From assembly GCA_032027085.1 (NCBI GenBank), contig JAVSMS010000001.1:1318332-1382331 (forward strand): a stretch of 64,000 nucleotides of DNA, in the 5' to 3' direction. This DNA comes from Pseudorhodoplanes sp. Its GTDB lineage: Bacteria > Pseudomonadota > Alphaproteobacteria > Rhizobiales > Xanthobacteraceae. Below the pieces are notes generated by a model. That model had not been told where the DNA came from. It worked only from the letters and a program-made list of their open reading frames with translations, and did not search any database. A program made the translations under genes and the position numbers. Position 1 is the stretch's first letter, and the number at the start of each line of letters is the position of its first letter. Shown here one piece after another: positions 43,065-52,099 of the stretch.

Positions 43065-44321
43065 CTAGCCTATTTCCTTCTTCCGCACGTCGCCGCCCGA
43101 AAATGCCGGAGAGCTCGCGCCCCCACTCCCCCAAAGCTCCGGGTAATTGGCAAATCGGGGCAGCGTCTTGTCGTAACGCGTCGGCTCGAGCAGCGGCAGC
43201 AATTTCTTTAACACCATATTGGGAATTCGTGATGTGTGCCGCACATAGAGATCAAGCGGATAAAGCTGGAATCGCAAATGCCACTTCGGATCATAATTCA
43301 GCGAGCTGCTGAGGCAACGCCTGTAGCCGAGAGCGATGGCCCAATTCATGATATCGCGAAATATGTAAAAATAAAGATGCAGGTCGAGGGCGACGGTGTA
43401 GTCTAGGCCGAGATACTCATTGCAGATCGTGTCGTCCTGCATCATGGACAGACTGAAAGCGACAACCCTGCCGCATTGTCGCCAAACAAAGAACCGGACC
43501 TTGTCCGGCATGGCGCGACCAATCTGACAAATATAATCCTTCGTCAGCCTCTCGAAGCGGAGCGTCGAGCGCTCGTAGACCTGAAGATAGAGCGGGTAGA
43601 GTTCATCAACGATCGGCGTCGCATCGGTAATAACGCTCATCTCGATGGGATCAGCCTTGGCCGTGGCGCGGAGGTTGCGGCGAAGATACGCGCGCGTCTT
43701 GCCGCTGACTCCGCGCTTCATGTAATCGTCAAAGTCGGCATAATCGAGATTGAGGCACACCATGGGAAGGCTTGGCACCCGCGTGTAGCCACGGTCGAGG
43801 AAACAAGCCAATGAGCTTCGGTATTCCGGGGGAAATTCCTTGAGGACAATCAACGACGCCTTCGCATCACGCGCATGCCTTTCGATGGCACTCGCCAGCA
43901 ACCGCGCATGCCGGCAGCGCGTCAATTCGTCGGCTCCGTCAAGATGACCTTCGCCGGCCGCGCAGCCCACCATCAGCGTGCGCATCCGCATGAAACCGGG
44001 CCATGAGCGTCGCACGAACTCCGTCAGGATTCTGATCGCCCTGCCGCGAATGCCGGCGAGAATATCCTGGTCGAGAATGAAATAGGGCTGGATTGCACAG
44101 ATATCGCCCGCGCCATTCCTGATCATGAAGTAGCGGAAATCGAAATCCCGGCAGATCGTATCTTCGACCACCTCGTAGTAGCGACGATCCTTGCGCTGTC
44201 CCGAGAAGGCACCGGCCCAACAGGGACTGCCGGCCAGACCCGCCCGACCAACGGCCGCGACGCCGGCGCCCGCTATGCTGATCGGACTTTGCGCCGCACC
44301 TCGAAAGGCTTCTTTCATCAT
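43065..44321 (-). CDS. GNAT/FemAB-like N-acyltransferase inside the hopanoid locus
   Basis: A soluble protein of about 418 residues with the architecture of the BioF2-like/CelD GNAT group: an N-terminal half with YYEVVEDTICRDFDFRYFMIRN and a C-terminal acetyltransferase core with LYLQVYERSTLRFERLTKDYICQIGRAMPDKVRFFVWRQCGRVVAFSLSMMQDDTICNEYLGLDYTV and WAIALGYRRCLSSSLNYDPKWHLRF. The last part keeps hydrophobic and basic residues suited to membrane contact. I start at the first of two adjacent ATGs (44321); 49 further codons upstream are open but not family-like. It lies 20 bases from the DUF2147 gene and is divergent from hpnO, 256 bases away. A role in acylating a hopanoid or another lipid is speculation. 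Confidence 0.7.
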   Translation of the reverse strand: MMKEAFRGAAQSPISIAGAGVAAVGRAGLAGSPCWAGAFSGQRKDRRYYEVVEDTICRDFDFRYFMIRNGAGDICAIQPYFILDQDILAGIRGRAIRILTEFVRRSWPGFMRMRTLMVGCAAGEGHLDGADELTRCRHARLLASAIERHARDAKASLIVLKEFPPEYRSSLACFLDRGYTRVPSLPMVCLNLDYADFDDYMKRGVSGKTRAYLRRNLRATAKADPIEMSVITDATPIVDELYPLYLQVYERSTLRFERLTKDYICQIGRAMPDKVRFFVWRQCGRVVAFSLSMMQDDTICNEYLGLDYTVALDLHLYFYIFRDIMNWAIALGYRRCLSSSLNYDPKWHLRFQLYPLDLYVRHTSRIPNMVLKKLLPLLEPTRYDKTLPRFANYPELWGSGGASSPAFSGGDVRKKEIG

Positions 44322-44577
44322 AAAACGCTTCAGCAATGACAGGTCACGGTCAACATCGCGCTGTTTGATTATCTCACGGGACCCAGGGCGAGGATCTTCT
44401 CGTAGGATAGAATACCTATGCCAAACAGGGCAGAAGCCACACCACAAAATGGCCGTCTTGCGGCACACTAGGTCTCATGGCGCTGCGGCAATCCCTTAAC
44501 GCGCCGGACAGTGTTGCGGTTGCAGACGGGGCGGTCTAATTCGGTCTCGCCCGGACAGGGCGGGGAGACAGGCGGAC

Positions 44578-45966
44578 ATGGACATCGATATCGCATCGTT
44601 ATTCGCAGAGCGGGAAGCGGAGCGATACGCGCTGCACACCAGGCACGTGAACGAGCAGATGGTGCGGGTGCTGAAAACCATCGGCTTCGATGTGGGTTTC
44701 AAATCCGGCCGCGGCCAGTACCTGTTTGACCGCACCGGCACCCGCTATCTCGACACCCTAAGCGGCTTCGGAGTCTTTGCGACGGGGCGCAACCATCCGC
44801 GCGTACGGGACGCGCTCAAAAACGTGCTCGACAGCGATCTGCCAAATCTCGTGCAGATGGATGTGTCTCCGCTCGCCGGTATTCTGGCCGAACGGCTTCT
44901 CCGTCACGTCCCTTTTCTCGACAAGGTCTTCTTCGCCAATTCGGGCGCCGAGACGGTCGAATCCGCCATCAAATTCGCGCGCGCCGCGACCGGCCGATCG
45001 CCCATCCTTTATTGCAGCCATGCCTTTCACGGTCTCACCTACGGCGCGCTTTCGCTCAATGGCGATCGCATCTTTCGCGATGGATTCGGCCCGCTGCTGC
45101 CCGATTGCATCGAGGTGAAATTCAACGACCTTGCAGCGCTGGAACGGGCGCTCACTGCGCAACCGGCCGCTGCTTTCATCGTCGAGCCGATCCAGGGCAA
45201 GGGCGTGAATCTGCCCGATGACGGCTATTTGCGCGGCGCGCTGGAACTGTGCCGCAAGCATGGAGCGATCTTCATCGCGGACGAGATCCAGACCGGACTC
45301 GGGCGCACCGGCCGCTTTCTGGCCGTCGAACATTGGGGCATCGAGCCGGACATGGTGCTGCTGGCGAAATCATTGTCGGGCGGACACGTGCCCGTCGGCG
45401 CGCTGCTGACCCGCAAGTGGATTTTCGACAAGATGTTCAACCGAATGGATCGCGCGGTCGTGCATGGGTCGACGTTCTCCAAGAATGATCTCGCGATGGC
45501 GGCAGGGATCGCGACGCTCGATGTCATGGAATCGGAGCGTCTGGTCGAGAATGCGGCGCGCCTGGGCGAGCGGCTGCTGAAGTCCTTCAGGGACATGGCC
45601 ACCCGCTACGAACTGGTGAAGGACGTTCGCGGCAAGGGGCTAATGATCGGGATCGAGTTCGGGCCGCCGCGTTCCCTCAAGCTCAGGGCGTCATGGAGCG
45701 CGCTCGAAGCGGTCAACAAGGGCCTGTTCTGCCAGCTTATCGTCATCCCGCTGTTCAAGGAACACAAGATTCTGTGTCAGGTCGCGGGTCATGACATTCA
45801 TACGATCAAGCTGCTGCCGCCGCTGATCATCTCGGATTCTGATTGCGACTGGATCGAGCGCTCATTCGATGCGGTGATCGCCGACGCGCATCGTGTGCCG
45901 GGCGCGGTCTGGTCGCTCGGCAAGACGCTGGTCGACAACGCGATGCGGGCGCGCGCCGCCGGATAA
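44578..45966 (+). CDS. hpnO: Class III aminotransferase making 35-aminobacteriohopanetriol
   Basis: HpnO installs the C-35 amino group on bacteriohopanetetrol precursors. The 462-residue PLP enzyme has GAETVESAIKFARAATGR (phosphate cup), FIADEIQTGLGRTGRF with the PLP-pyridine Asp, and the Schiff-base K264 in VLLAKSLSGGHVPVGALL. It begins MDIDIASLFAEREAERYALHTRHVNEQM, an N-terminal extension typical of HpnO rather than ornithine or acetylornithine aminotransferases. GGGGAG precedes the ATG. It heads the operon; hpnB follows after 4 bases. The 256 bases upstream hold no gene and must contain the operon promoter. Confidence 0.92.
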   Translation: MDIDIASLFAEREAERYALHTRHVNEQMVRVLKTIGFDVGFKSGRGQYLFDRTGTRYLDTLSGFGVFATGRNHPRVRDALKNVLDSDLPNLVQMDVSPLAGILAERLLRHVPFLDKVFFANSGAETVESAIKFARAATGRSPILYCSHAFHGLTYGALSLNGDRIFRDGFGPLLPDCIEVKFNDLAALERALTAQPAAAFIVEPIQGKGVNLPDDGYLRGALELCRKHGAIFIADEIQTGLGRTGRFLAVEHWGIEPDMVLLAKSLSGGHVPVGALLTRKWIFDKMFNRMDRAVVHGSTFSKNDLAMAAGIATLDVMESERLVENAARLGERLLKSFRDMATRYELVKDVRGKGLMIGIEFGPPRSLKLRASWSALEAVNKGLFCQLIVIPLFKEHKILCQVAGHDIHTIKLLPPLIISDSDCDWIERSFDAVIADAHRVPGAVWSLGKTLVDNAMRARAAG

Positions 45967-45970
45967 ATAA

Positions 45971-47149
45971 ATGAGCGGGACGACGATAACCCTCGCAGTC
46001 GCAAGTCTTTCAGCGGCGATCTGGGCCAGTCTCATGGTCGCGCGTGGCGGCTTCTGGCTGACCTCGGTGCGCGACGATGGAGGTTCGGCCAAGGGTCGTC
46101 CATCCTGGCCGCACGTGACCGCCGTGGTGCCGGCGCGCAATGAAGCGGATGTGATTGCGCAAAGCCTGCATTCGCTGCTCACGCAGGATTATCCGGGCGC
46201 CTTCAACGTCATCCTGGTCGACGATCAGAGCCGGGACGGCACGTCGGCGGTGGCGAGAGCCGTTGCGGCCAATCTGCAGGCGGAAAACCGGCTCATGATT
46301 GTCACCGGCCGGACGCTGCCCGCAGGATGGACGGGTAAAGTCTGGGCCATGAAGCAGGGCGTCGATTACGCCGATGGCCTGACACATCCATCGACGTACC
46401 TGCTCTTCATCGATGCGGACATTGCCTGTGCGCCGGATGCGTTGAGGCACCTGGTCATGCGCGCAGAAGCCAATGGTCTGGTCCTTACCTCGCTGATGGC
46501 CAAGCTGCACTGCGAGACATGGGCCGAGCGTGCCCTGATCCCCGCCTTCGTCTTTTTCTTCCAGATGCTCTACCCCTTCGCATGGGTGAATGACCCAAAC
46601 CGCAAGACTGCCGCAGCAGCCGGCGGCTGCATGCTGGTACGCCGCGATGCGCTGCGGCAGGCGGGCGGTATTGAAGCGATCAGCAATGCGCTGATTGACG
46701 ACTGTGCCCTTGGCAAGTTGCTGAAATCAGTCGGGTCGATCTGGCTCGGCCTGACCGAGCGGGTGCGCAGTTTGCGACCCTATCCGCAGGTGAGCGACAT
46801 CGGTCGCATGGTGTCGCGCTCGGCCTATGACCAGTTGCGCTATTCGCCGCTGCTGCTGGCGGGTACGACGGCCGGCATGGCGCTGACCTATCTAGCGCCG
46901 CCATTCCTGACTTTTTTCGCGACGGGTCTTGGCCAGACATTGGGCACACTTGTCTGGGCCGCGATGGCTCTCGCCTTCCAGCCAATGCTGCGCTTCTACC
47001 GGGTCTCCCCCCTGTGGGGGATTGCCCTGCCCGCCATCGGCTGCGCCTACATGGCTTTCACGCTCGATTCGGCCTATCAGCATCTGCGCGGCAGGGGCGG
47101 CCTCTGGAAGGGCCGGGTCCAGGCAAACATATCCGGGACGCAACGATGA
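45971..47149 (+). CDS. hpnB: Hopanoid biosynthesis-associated glycosyltransferase
   Basis: A 392-residue family 2 glycosyltransferase with one N-terminal membrane helix and three or so C-terminal ones. The catalytic domain shows VTAVVPARNEADVIAQSLHSLLTQDYPGAFNVILVDDQSRDGTS, the DXD-like FIDADIACAP, and a later LIDDCALGKLLKSVG where the catalytic base is expected. HpnB was named as the glycosyltransferase in hopanoid clusters; its sugar acceptor is not proved in most species. The stop overlaps the hpnC start (ATGA). AAATAAATG supplies little ribosome site, so translation probably depends on hpnO. Confidence 0.9.
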   Translation: MSGTTITLAVASLSAAIWASLMVARGGFWLTSVRDDGGSAKGRPSWPHVTAVVPARNEADVIAQSLHSLLTQDYPGAFNVILVDDQSRDGTSAVARAVAANLQAENRLMIVTGRTLPAGWTGKVWAMKQGVDYADGLTHPSTYLLFIDADIACAPDALRHLVMRAEANGLVLTSLMAKLHCETWAERALIPAFVFFFQMLYPFAWVNDPNRKTAAAAGGCMLVRRDALRQAGGIEAISNALIDDCALGKLLKSVGSIWLGLTERVRSLRPYPQVSDIGRMVSRSAYDQLRYSPLLLAGTTAGMALTYLAPPFLTFFATGLGQTLGTLVWAAMALAFQPMLRFYRVSPLWGIALPAIGCAYMAFTLDSAYQHLRGRGGLWKGRVQANISGTQR

Positions 47150-48024
47150 GCTCCGCCGACATCCATCCCAGCAAGACCCATCGCGACGAGAATTTTCCGG
47201 TCGCGTCGGTGCTCATCCATCCGCGGCATCGCCAGACTATCCTCGCCTTTTACCGTTTTGCGCGAGCGGCAGATGACGTGGCCGATCATGCCTCGCTCCC
47301 CGAGCACGAAAAGCTCGCGCGGCTCGACCGGCTGGAGAACACATTGCTCGGCGCCAGCGAGGATGCGCCCGAGGCCCTGCCCTTGCGTGCGGCGCTGGCT
47401 GCGCGAGGGCTCCCGCCGCGTCATGCGCAGGATTTGCTCACCGCTTTTCGCATGGACGTCACCAAACGCCGCTATCAGGACTGGGACGACCTGATCCGCT
47501 ACTGCAGCTATTCGGCCATGCCGGTCGGCCGCTTCGTGCTGGACGTGCATGGTGAGAGCCGCGCGACCTGGCCCGCCTCCGACGCATTATGCGCGGCATT
47601 GCAGATCATCAATCATCTGCAGGATTGCGGTGCCGACTATCGCAATCTCGATCGCGTGTATATTCCGCTGGATGCTTTGGCGCGCGAGGGGTTGCAGGTC
47701 GAGGCGCTCGGTGCCGACAAAGCTTCTCCCGGGTTGCGACGGTGCCTGCGCAATCTTGCGGAGCGCACGTCCGCTCTGCTGCGCCAGTCCGAGCTGTTTC
47801 CGATGCTGGTCAATGATCTTCGCCTCGGGCTGGAAATTGCCGTCATCCAGAAGCTGGCCCGCAATCTGATCGGCCTGCTGTTGCAGCGCGATCCCTTGAG
47901 CGAGCGCGTGCATTTGGGGACGTCCGGTGTTGCGGCTCTAAGCGCGGCCGGCATTGCGGAAGGTATCAGCCTGCGCCTGCGGCGGCGCCTGATCGGCGGC
48001 CGCGACAAAGCACAGGATGCCTGA
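47146..48024 (+). CDS. hpnC: Hydroxysqualene synthase
   Basis: HpnC converts presqualene diphosphate to hydroxysqualene, the second of the three HpnCDE steps that make squalene from farnesyl diphosphate. The 292-residue protein has the first aspartate motif DDVAD at 43-47 within FYRFARAADDVADHA, and the second region reads NHLQDCGADYRNLDRVYIP, which is the HpnC form of the DxxxD motif. HPRHRQTILAFYRFAR is diagnostic. It overlaps hpnB by 4 bases and is 9 bases before hpnD, with which it shares the squalene/phytoene synthase fold. Confidence 0.94.
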   Translation: MSSADIHPSKTHRDENFPVASVLIHPRHRQTILAFYRFARAADDVADHASLPEHEKLARLDRLENTLLGASEDAPEALPLRAALAARGLPPRHAQDLLTAFRMDVTKRRYQDWDDLIRYCSYSAMPVGRFVLDVHGESRATWPASDALCAALQIINHLQDCGADYRNLDRVYIPLDALAREGLQVEALGADKASPGLRRCLRNLAERTSALLRQSELFPMLVNDLRLGLEIAVIQKLARNLIGLLLQRDPLSERVHLGTSGVAALSAAGIAEGISLRLRRRLIGGRDKAQDA

Positions 48025-48033
48025 GGACATACC

Positions 48034-48870
48034 ATGACCGCGATCGAGGCAGAGACGCAAACCGCAGCGCAACGCGCCTCAGGCAGCTCCTTCTATCTCG
48101 GTATGAGACTCTTGCCGCCGCGCCAGCGCGAGGCGGTCTACGAAATCTATTCCTTCTGCCGCAAGGTCGACGACGTGGCCGATGATTGCGGCCCGCGTCC
48201 GGCGCGTCTTGCCAAATTGCAGCGATGGCGAGCCGACCTTGACTCCCTTTATGCGGGCTCACCGCCGCCGCGCCTGCGCGGCCTCGTCGAGCCTGTCCGC
48301 GACTTTGCGCTGGCAAAGGATGATTTTGTTGCCATCATCGACGGCATGCAGATGGATGTCGTTGCCGACATCCGCGCGCCCGATCTCACCACGCTGGATC
48401 TGTATTGCGACCGGGTCGCCAGCGCCGTGGGGCGCCTGTGCGTCAAGGTATTCGGCATGGATGAGGCCGACGGCATCGCGCTATCGCATCACCTGGGACG
48501 CGCATTGCAACTGACCAACATCCTGCGCGACCTTGACGAGGATGCAGGGATCGGGCGGCTCTATCTTCCGCGCGAAGCTCTGCTAAACAATGGGATCACC
48601 GAAACCGAACCATCGGCGGTGCTGGCGCATCCAAATCTTGGGAAAGTTTGCAACCTTTTGATCGAGCGCATCCGCACGCATTTTGCCGAAGCCGACAGGG
48701 TCATGCAGCGCTCTCCCCGCAAGACGGTCCGCACGCCGAGGGTGATGGGCGAAGTCTACAAGCTGATCCTTGAGGGCCTTGTTGCGCGCGGCTGGGCGCC
48801 GCCGCGCGAGCGAGTGCGCATCGGCCGCCCGCAATTGCTCTGGATCCTTGCGCGCTATGCCGTGATCTGA
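48034..48870 (+). CDS. hpnD: Presqualene diphosphate synthase
   Basis: HpnD condenses two farnesyl diphosphates to presqualene diphosphate. The 278-residue protein has DDVADDCG with the first aspartate motif at 46-51 (SFCRKVDDVADD) and the second motif NILRDLDEDAGIGRLYLP near 166-183, both with the full set of aspartates, unlike HpnC. RMRLLPPRQREAVYEIYSFCRK-type opening (here YLGMRLLPP) is usual for the family. GAGGA precedes the ATG. The stop TGA and the hpnE ATG overlap by one base. Confidence 0.95.
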   Translation: MTAIEAETQTAAQRASGSSFYLGMRLLPPRQREAVYEIYSFCRKVDDVADDCGPRPARLAKLQRWRADLDSLYAGSPPPRLRGLVEPVRDFALAKDDFVAIIDGMQMDVVADIRAPDLTTLDLYCDRVASAVGRLCVKVFGMDEADGIALSHHLGRALQLTNILRDLDEDAGIGRLYLPREALLNNGITETEPSAVLAHPNLGKVCNLLIERIRTHFAEADRVMQRSPRKTVRTPRVMGEVYKLILEGLVARGWAPPRERVRIGRPQLLWILARYAVI

Positions 48871-50126
48871 TGCTGGCGCCGACCATCCATATTATTGGGG
48901 CCGGCCTTTCCGGACTGGCGGCGGCAGTGCAGCTCGCGCGATCCGGCGTGAGCGTGATCGTCTATGAAGCGGCCAACCAGGCTGGTGGACGCTGCCGCTC
49001 CTATCACGACCCGGCGCTGCAAATGATGATCGACAACGGCAATCACCTGCTGTTGTCAGGCAACACGGCGGCGCTCGCCTATTTGCGGACAATCGGAGCC
49101 GAGGACCGGCTGGTCGGTCCCGCCACCGCCGAATTTCCCTTCATCGATCTCGCATCCAGGCAACGCTGGCACCTGCGGCCGAACGACGGGCGCATCCCGT
49201 GGTGGATATTCAACCCTACGCGTCGCGTGCCGGATACGGGTATCGGCGATTATGCCGGCATTCTGCCGCTGCTGTGGGCCGGACCCGGCAAGACGATTGC
49301 GGAAGCAATGAATTGCAGCGGCCTCCTCTACGACCGGCTATGGCATCCGCTGTTGCTTGCCGCGCTGAACACCGATCCCAAGGAAGCCTCCGCCACGCTT
49401 GCCGCCGCGATTGTGCGCGAAACGCTGCTGGCCGGCGGTCAGGCTTGCCGTCCGCTGATCGCGCGGGATGGACTCGCGGAGGCGTTCATCGATCCGGCGC
49501 TTCGTTATCTGCAGGCGGCGGGCACGACGGTGCATCTGGGGCGACGGCTTCGCGCGCTCTCCTTTTCCGGGCGATGCATTGAGGCACTGGATTTCGGCGA
49601 GGAGAGCGTCCGGCTTGCTCCGTCTGACGCCATCATTCTGGCTGTGCCGCCGCCCGTTGCTGCGGCGCTCCTGCCCGGTCTCGTTGTTCCCACCGAATTC
49701 CGCGCAATCGTCAACGCGCATTTCAAGATCGCCCCGCCGGCCGGCTGTCCCATGATGACTGGGGTCACCAACGCCCTGACGCAATGGATCTTCGCCTTTC
49801 CAGACCGTCTATCCGTCACCGTCAGCGGCGCCGACCATTTACTTGAGACACCACGCGAGACCCTCGCCCGCGATATCTGGCGCGAAGTGGCCGTCGTCGC
49901 CGGCATTGCGGGCGATCTGCCCGCGTGGCAGATCGTGCGGGAGCGGCGCGCCACTTTCGCCGCATTGCCGCAGGAAGAGACAAAGCGCCCCGCGGCGCAG
50001 ACCGACTGGATGAATCTTTTCCTCGCCGGCGATTGGACCGCCACCGGCCTGCCGGCCACCATCGAGGGCGCGGTGCGTTCCGGACACCGCGCGGCGGAAT
50101 GTGTGAGAAACGCGCAGAGCAAATGA
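48870..50126 (+). CDS. hpnE: Hydroxysqualene dehydroxylase (FAD-dependent)
   Basis: HpnE reduces hydroxysqualene to squalene, ending the HpnCDE route. The 418-residue flavoprotein begins with the dinucleotide-binding motif IIGAGLSGLAAAVQLARSG (about residues 8-26) and the flavin motif YEAANQAGGRCRSY, and ends with LFLAGDWTATGLPATIEGAVRSGHRAAE, the usual C-terminal FAD contact of the amine-oxidase/phytoene-desaturase fold. It is translationally coupled on both sides (TGATG with hpnD, ATGA with shc). Sequence order and context leave little doubt. Confidence 0.94.
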   Translation: MLAPTIHIIGAGLSGLAAAVQLARSGVSVIVYEAANQAGGRCRSYHDPALQMMIDNGNHLLLSGNTAALAYLRTIGAEDRLVGPATAEFPFIDLASRQRWHLRPNDGRIPWWIFNPTRRVPDTGIGDYAGILPLLWAGPGKTIAEAMNCSGLLYDRLWHPLLLAALNTDPKEASATLAAAIVRETLLAGGQACRPLIARDGLAEAFIDPALRYLQAAGTTVHLGRRLRALSFSGRCIEALDFGEESVRLAPSDAIILAVPPPVAAALLPGLVVPTEFRAIVNAHFKIAPPAGCPMMTGVTNALTQWIFAFPDRLSVTVSGADHLLETPRETLARDIWREVAVVAGIAGDLPAWQIVRERRATFAALPQEETKRPAAQTDWMNLFLAGDWTATGLPATIEGAVRSGHRAAECVRNAQSK

Positions 50127-52099
50127 CCAACACGTCGACGAGCCTGAAGGAAAAGCCGGCACACGTGCGCAGCCTGGACCACTCCATCGAGGCCGCGACT
50201 GCGGCGCTTCTCGATCTGCAGAAGGACGACGGTCACTGGGTGTTCGAACTGGAGGCCGACGCCACCATTCCGGCTGAATATGTGCTGCTCCGGCATTATC
50301 TCGGCGAACCGATCGATACGGCGCTGGAATCGAAAATCGCCGCCTATCTGCGCCGCATCCAGGGCGCACATGGCGGCTGGCCGCTGTTCCATGACGGCGA
50401 TTTCGACATGAGCGCCAGCGTGAAGGCCTATTTCGCGCTGAAAATGATTGACGATCCCATCGATGCCGCGCATATGCGGCGCGCGCGCGAGGCGATTCTG
50501 GCGCGCGGCGGCGCCGCGGGCAGCAATGTGTTCACCCGCATCCTGCTCGCGCTTTACGGCATCGTCCCTTGGCAGAGCGTGCCGGTAATGCCGGTGGAAA
50601 TCATGCTGCTGCCGAAATGGTTTCCCTTCCATCTGTCGAAGATTTCCTATTGGGCCAGAACCGTCATCGTTCCGCTGCTGGTGCTGCAAACACTGAAGCC
50701 GAAAGCCCGCAATCCGAAATGCGTGACGATCGACGAGTTGTTCACGCATTCGCCGGAGCGGCTGGGCCTCGCACCAAAGGCGCCGCATCAGAAATGGTGC
50801 TGGTTTCTTCTGTTTCGCGCGATCGATGTCGTCTTGCGCAAGGCAGAACCGTTCTTTCCGGCAGGGCCGCGTCAGCGCGCGATCAACAAGGCGGTCGCCT
50901 TCGTGACGGAACGCCTCAACGGGGAGGACGGTCTCGGCGCCATCTTCCCGGCCATGGCCAACGCGGTGATGATGTTCGACGTGCTCGGCTATCCTAGGGA
51001 TCATGCCGAGGTCAAAATAGCGCGCCACTCGATCGACAAGCTTCTGGTCGTCAAGCCGGACGAAGCCTATTGCCAACCCTGCGTCTCGCCGGTCTGGGAC
51101 ACCGTGCTCACCGGCCATGCCTTGCTGGAAGCGGGAGGGCAGCGCGCCGTCAAAAGCGCCGAAAAGGGTCTCGACTGGCTCAAGCCGCGCCAGGTTCTCG
51201 ATGTTGCCGGCGACTGGGTCGCGCAGCGGCCCGATGTCAAGCCGGGCGGCTGGGCCTTCCAATATGCCAATGCGCATTATCCCGATCTCGACGACACTGC
51301 GGTCGTGGTCATGGCGATGGATCGAGCCGACGGCCTGCGCGGCGAGCAATCGCCGCGCTATGGCAAGGCCATCGCGCGCGCCCGCGACTGGATCGTCGGC
51401 CTGCAGAGTCGCGACGGCGGCTGGGCCGCCTTCGATGCCGACAATAATTATGAATACCTGAACAACATCCCCTTCTCCGATCACGGCGCGTTGCTCGATC
51501 CGCCGACCGCTGACCTGACGGCGCGCTGCCTTTCCATGCTGGCGCAGCTTGGCGAAACGCCGGAAAAGAGCCCGGCGATGCAGAAGGCGATCGACTTTTT
51601 GCGGCGCGACCAGCACGCGGAGGGAAGCTGGTATGGCCGTTGGGGCATGAATTACATTTACGGCACCTGGTCGGTTCTGTGCGCGTTGAATGCTGCGGGC
51701 CTGACCTACGATTCGCCGGAAATCGGCAAGGCCGCCGACTGGCTGATATCGATCCAGAATCCCGATGGCGGCTGGGGCGAGGATGGAACGAGCTACAAGC
51801 TCGACTATTGTGGGTACGAACCCGCTCCCAGCACCGCCTCGCAGACCGCCTGGGCGCTGCTGGGTCTCATGGCGGCGGGACAAGTTGATCATCCCGCTGT
51901 CGAGCGCGGGATCGCCTATCTGCGCGAGATGCAGGATGCAGACGGCCTGTGGACCGAACGTCTATTCACTGCCACCGGCTTCCCCCGCGTGTTCTACCTG
52001 CGCTATCACGGCTATCCGAAATTCTTTCCGCTGTGGGCGCTGGCGCGTTACCGCAACCTGAAGGCAGGCAATACGCGCAGCGTCGCGTTCGGCATGTGA
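50123..52099 (+). CDS. shc: Squalene-hopene cyclase
   Basis: The cyclase (HpnF) turns squalene into hopene and hopanol in a single membrane-bound step. The 658-residue protein carries the catalytic acid motif DLDD at 388-391, several QW repeats (QKDDGHWVFELE, QSRDGGWAAFDADN, QNPDGGWGEDGTS, REMQDADGLWTE), and a non-polar membrane-insertion region around 190-225 (WFPFHLSKISYWARTVIVPLLVLQ). The ATG at 50123 overlaps the hpnE stop and gives MTNTSTSLKEK, the usual N terminus. Upstream in-frame codons lie within hpnE and are ignored. Its stop overlaps the hpnG GTG start. Confidence 0.97.
   Translation: MTNTSTSLKEKPAHVRSLDHSIEAATAALLDLQKDDGHWVFELEADATIPAEYVLLRHYLGEPIDTALESKIAAYLRRIQGAHGGWPLFHDGDFDMSASVKAYFALKMIDDPIDAAHMRRAREAILARGGAAGSNVFTRILLALYGIVPWQSVPVMPVEIMLLPKWFPFHLSKISYWARTVIVPLLVLQTLKPKARNPKCVTIDELFTHSPERLGLAPKAPHQKWCWFLLFRAIDVVLRKAEPFFPAGPRQRAINKAVAFVTERLNGEDGLGAIFPAMANAVMMFDVLGYPRDHAEVKIARHSIDKLLVVKPDEAYCQPCVSPVWDTVLTGHALLEAGGQRAVKSAEKGLDWLKPRQVLDVAGDWVAQRPDVKPGGWAFQYANAHYPDLDDTAVVVMAMDRADGLRGEQSPRYGKAIARARDWIVGLQSRDGGWAAFDADNNYEYLNNIPFSDHGALLDPPTADLTARCLSMLAQLGETPEKSPAMQKAIDFLRRDQHAEGSWYGRWGMNYIYGTWSVLCALNAAGLTYDSPEIGKAADWLISIQNPDGGWGEDGTSYKLDYCGYEPAPSTASQTAWALLGLMAAGQVDHPAVERGIAYLREMQDADGLWTERLFTATGFPRVFYLRYHGYPKFFPLWALARYRNLKAGNTRSVAFGM

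Noticed and set aside
49505-51892. 795-codon open frame antisense to shc
   Set aside because: It mirrors the codon structure of the GC-rich cyclase gene, is rich in Arg, Ala and His, has no domain, and would conflict with hpnE and shc, whose motifs are unmistakable.
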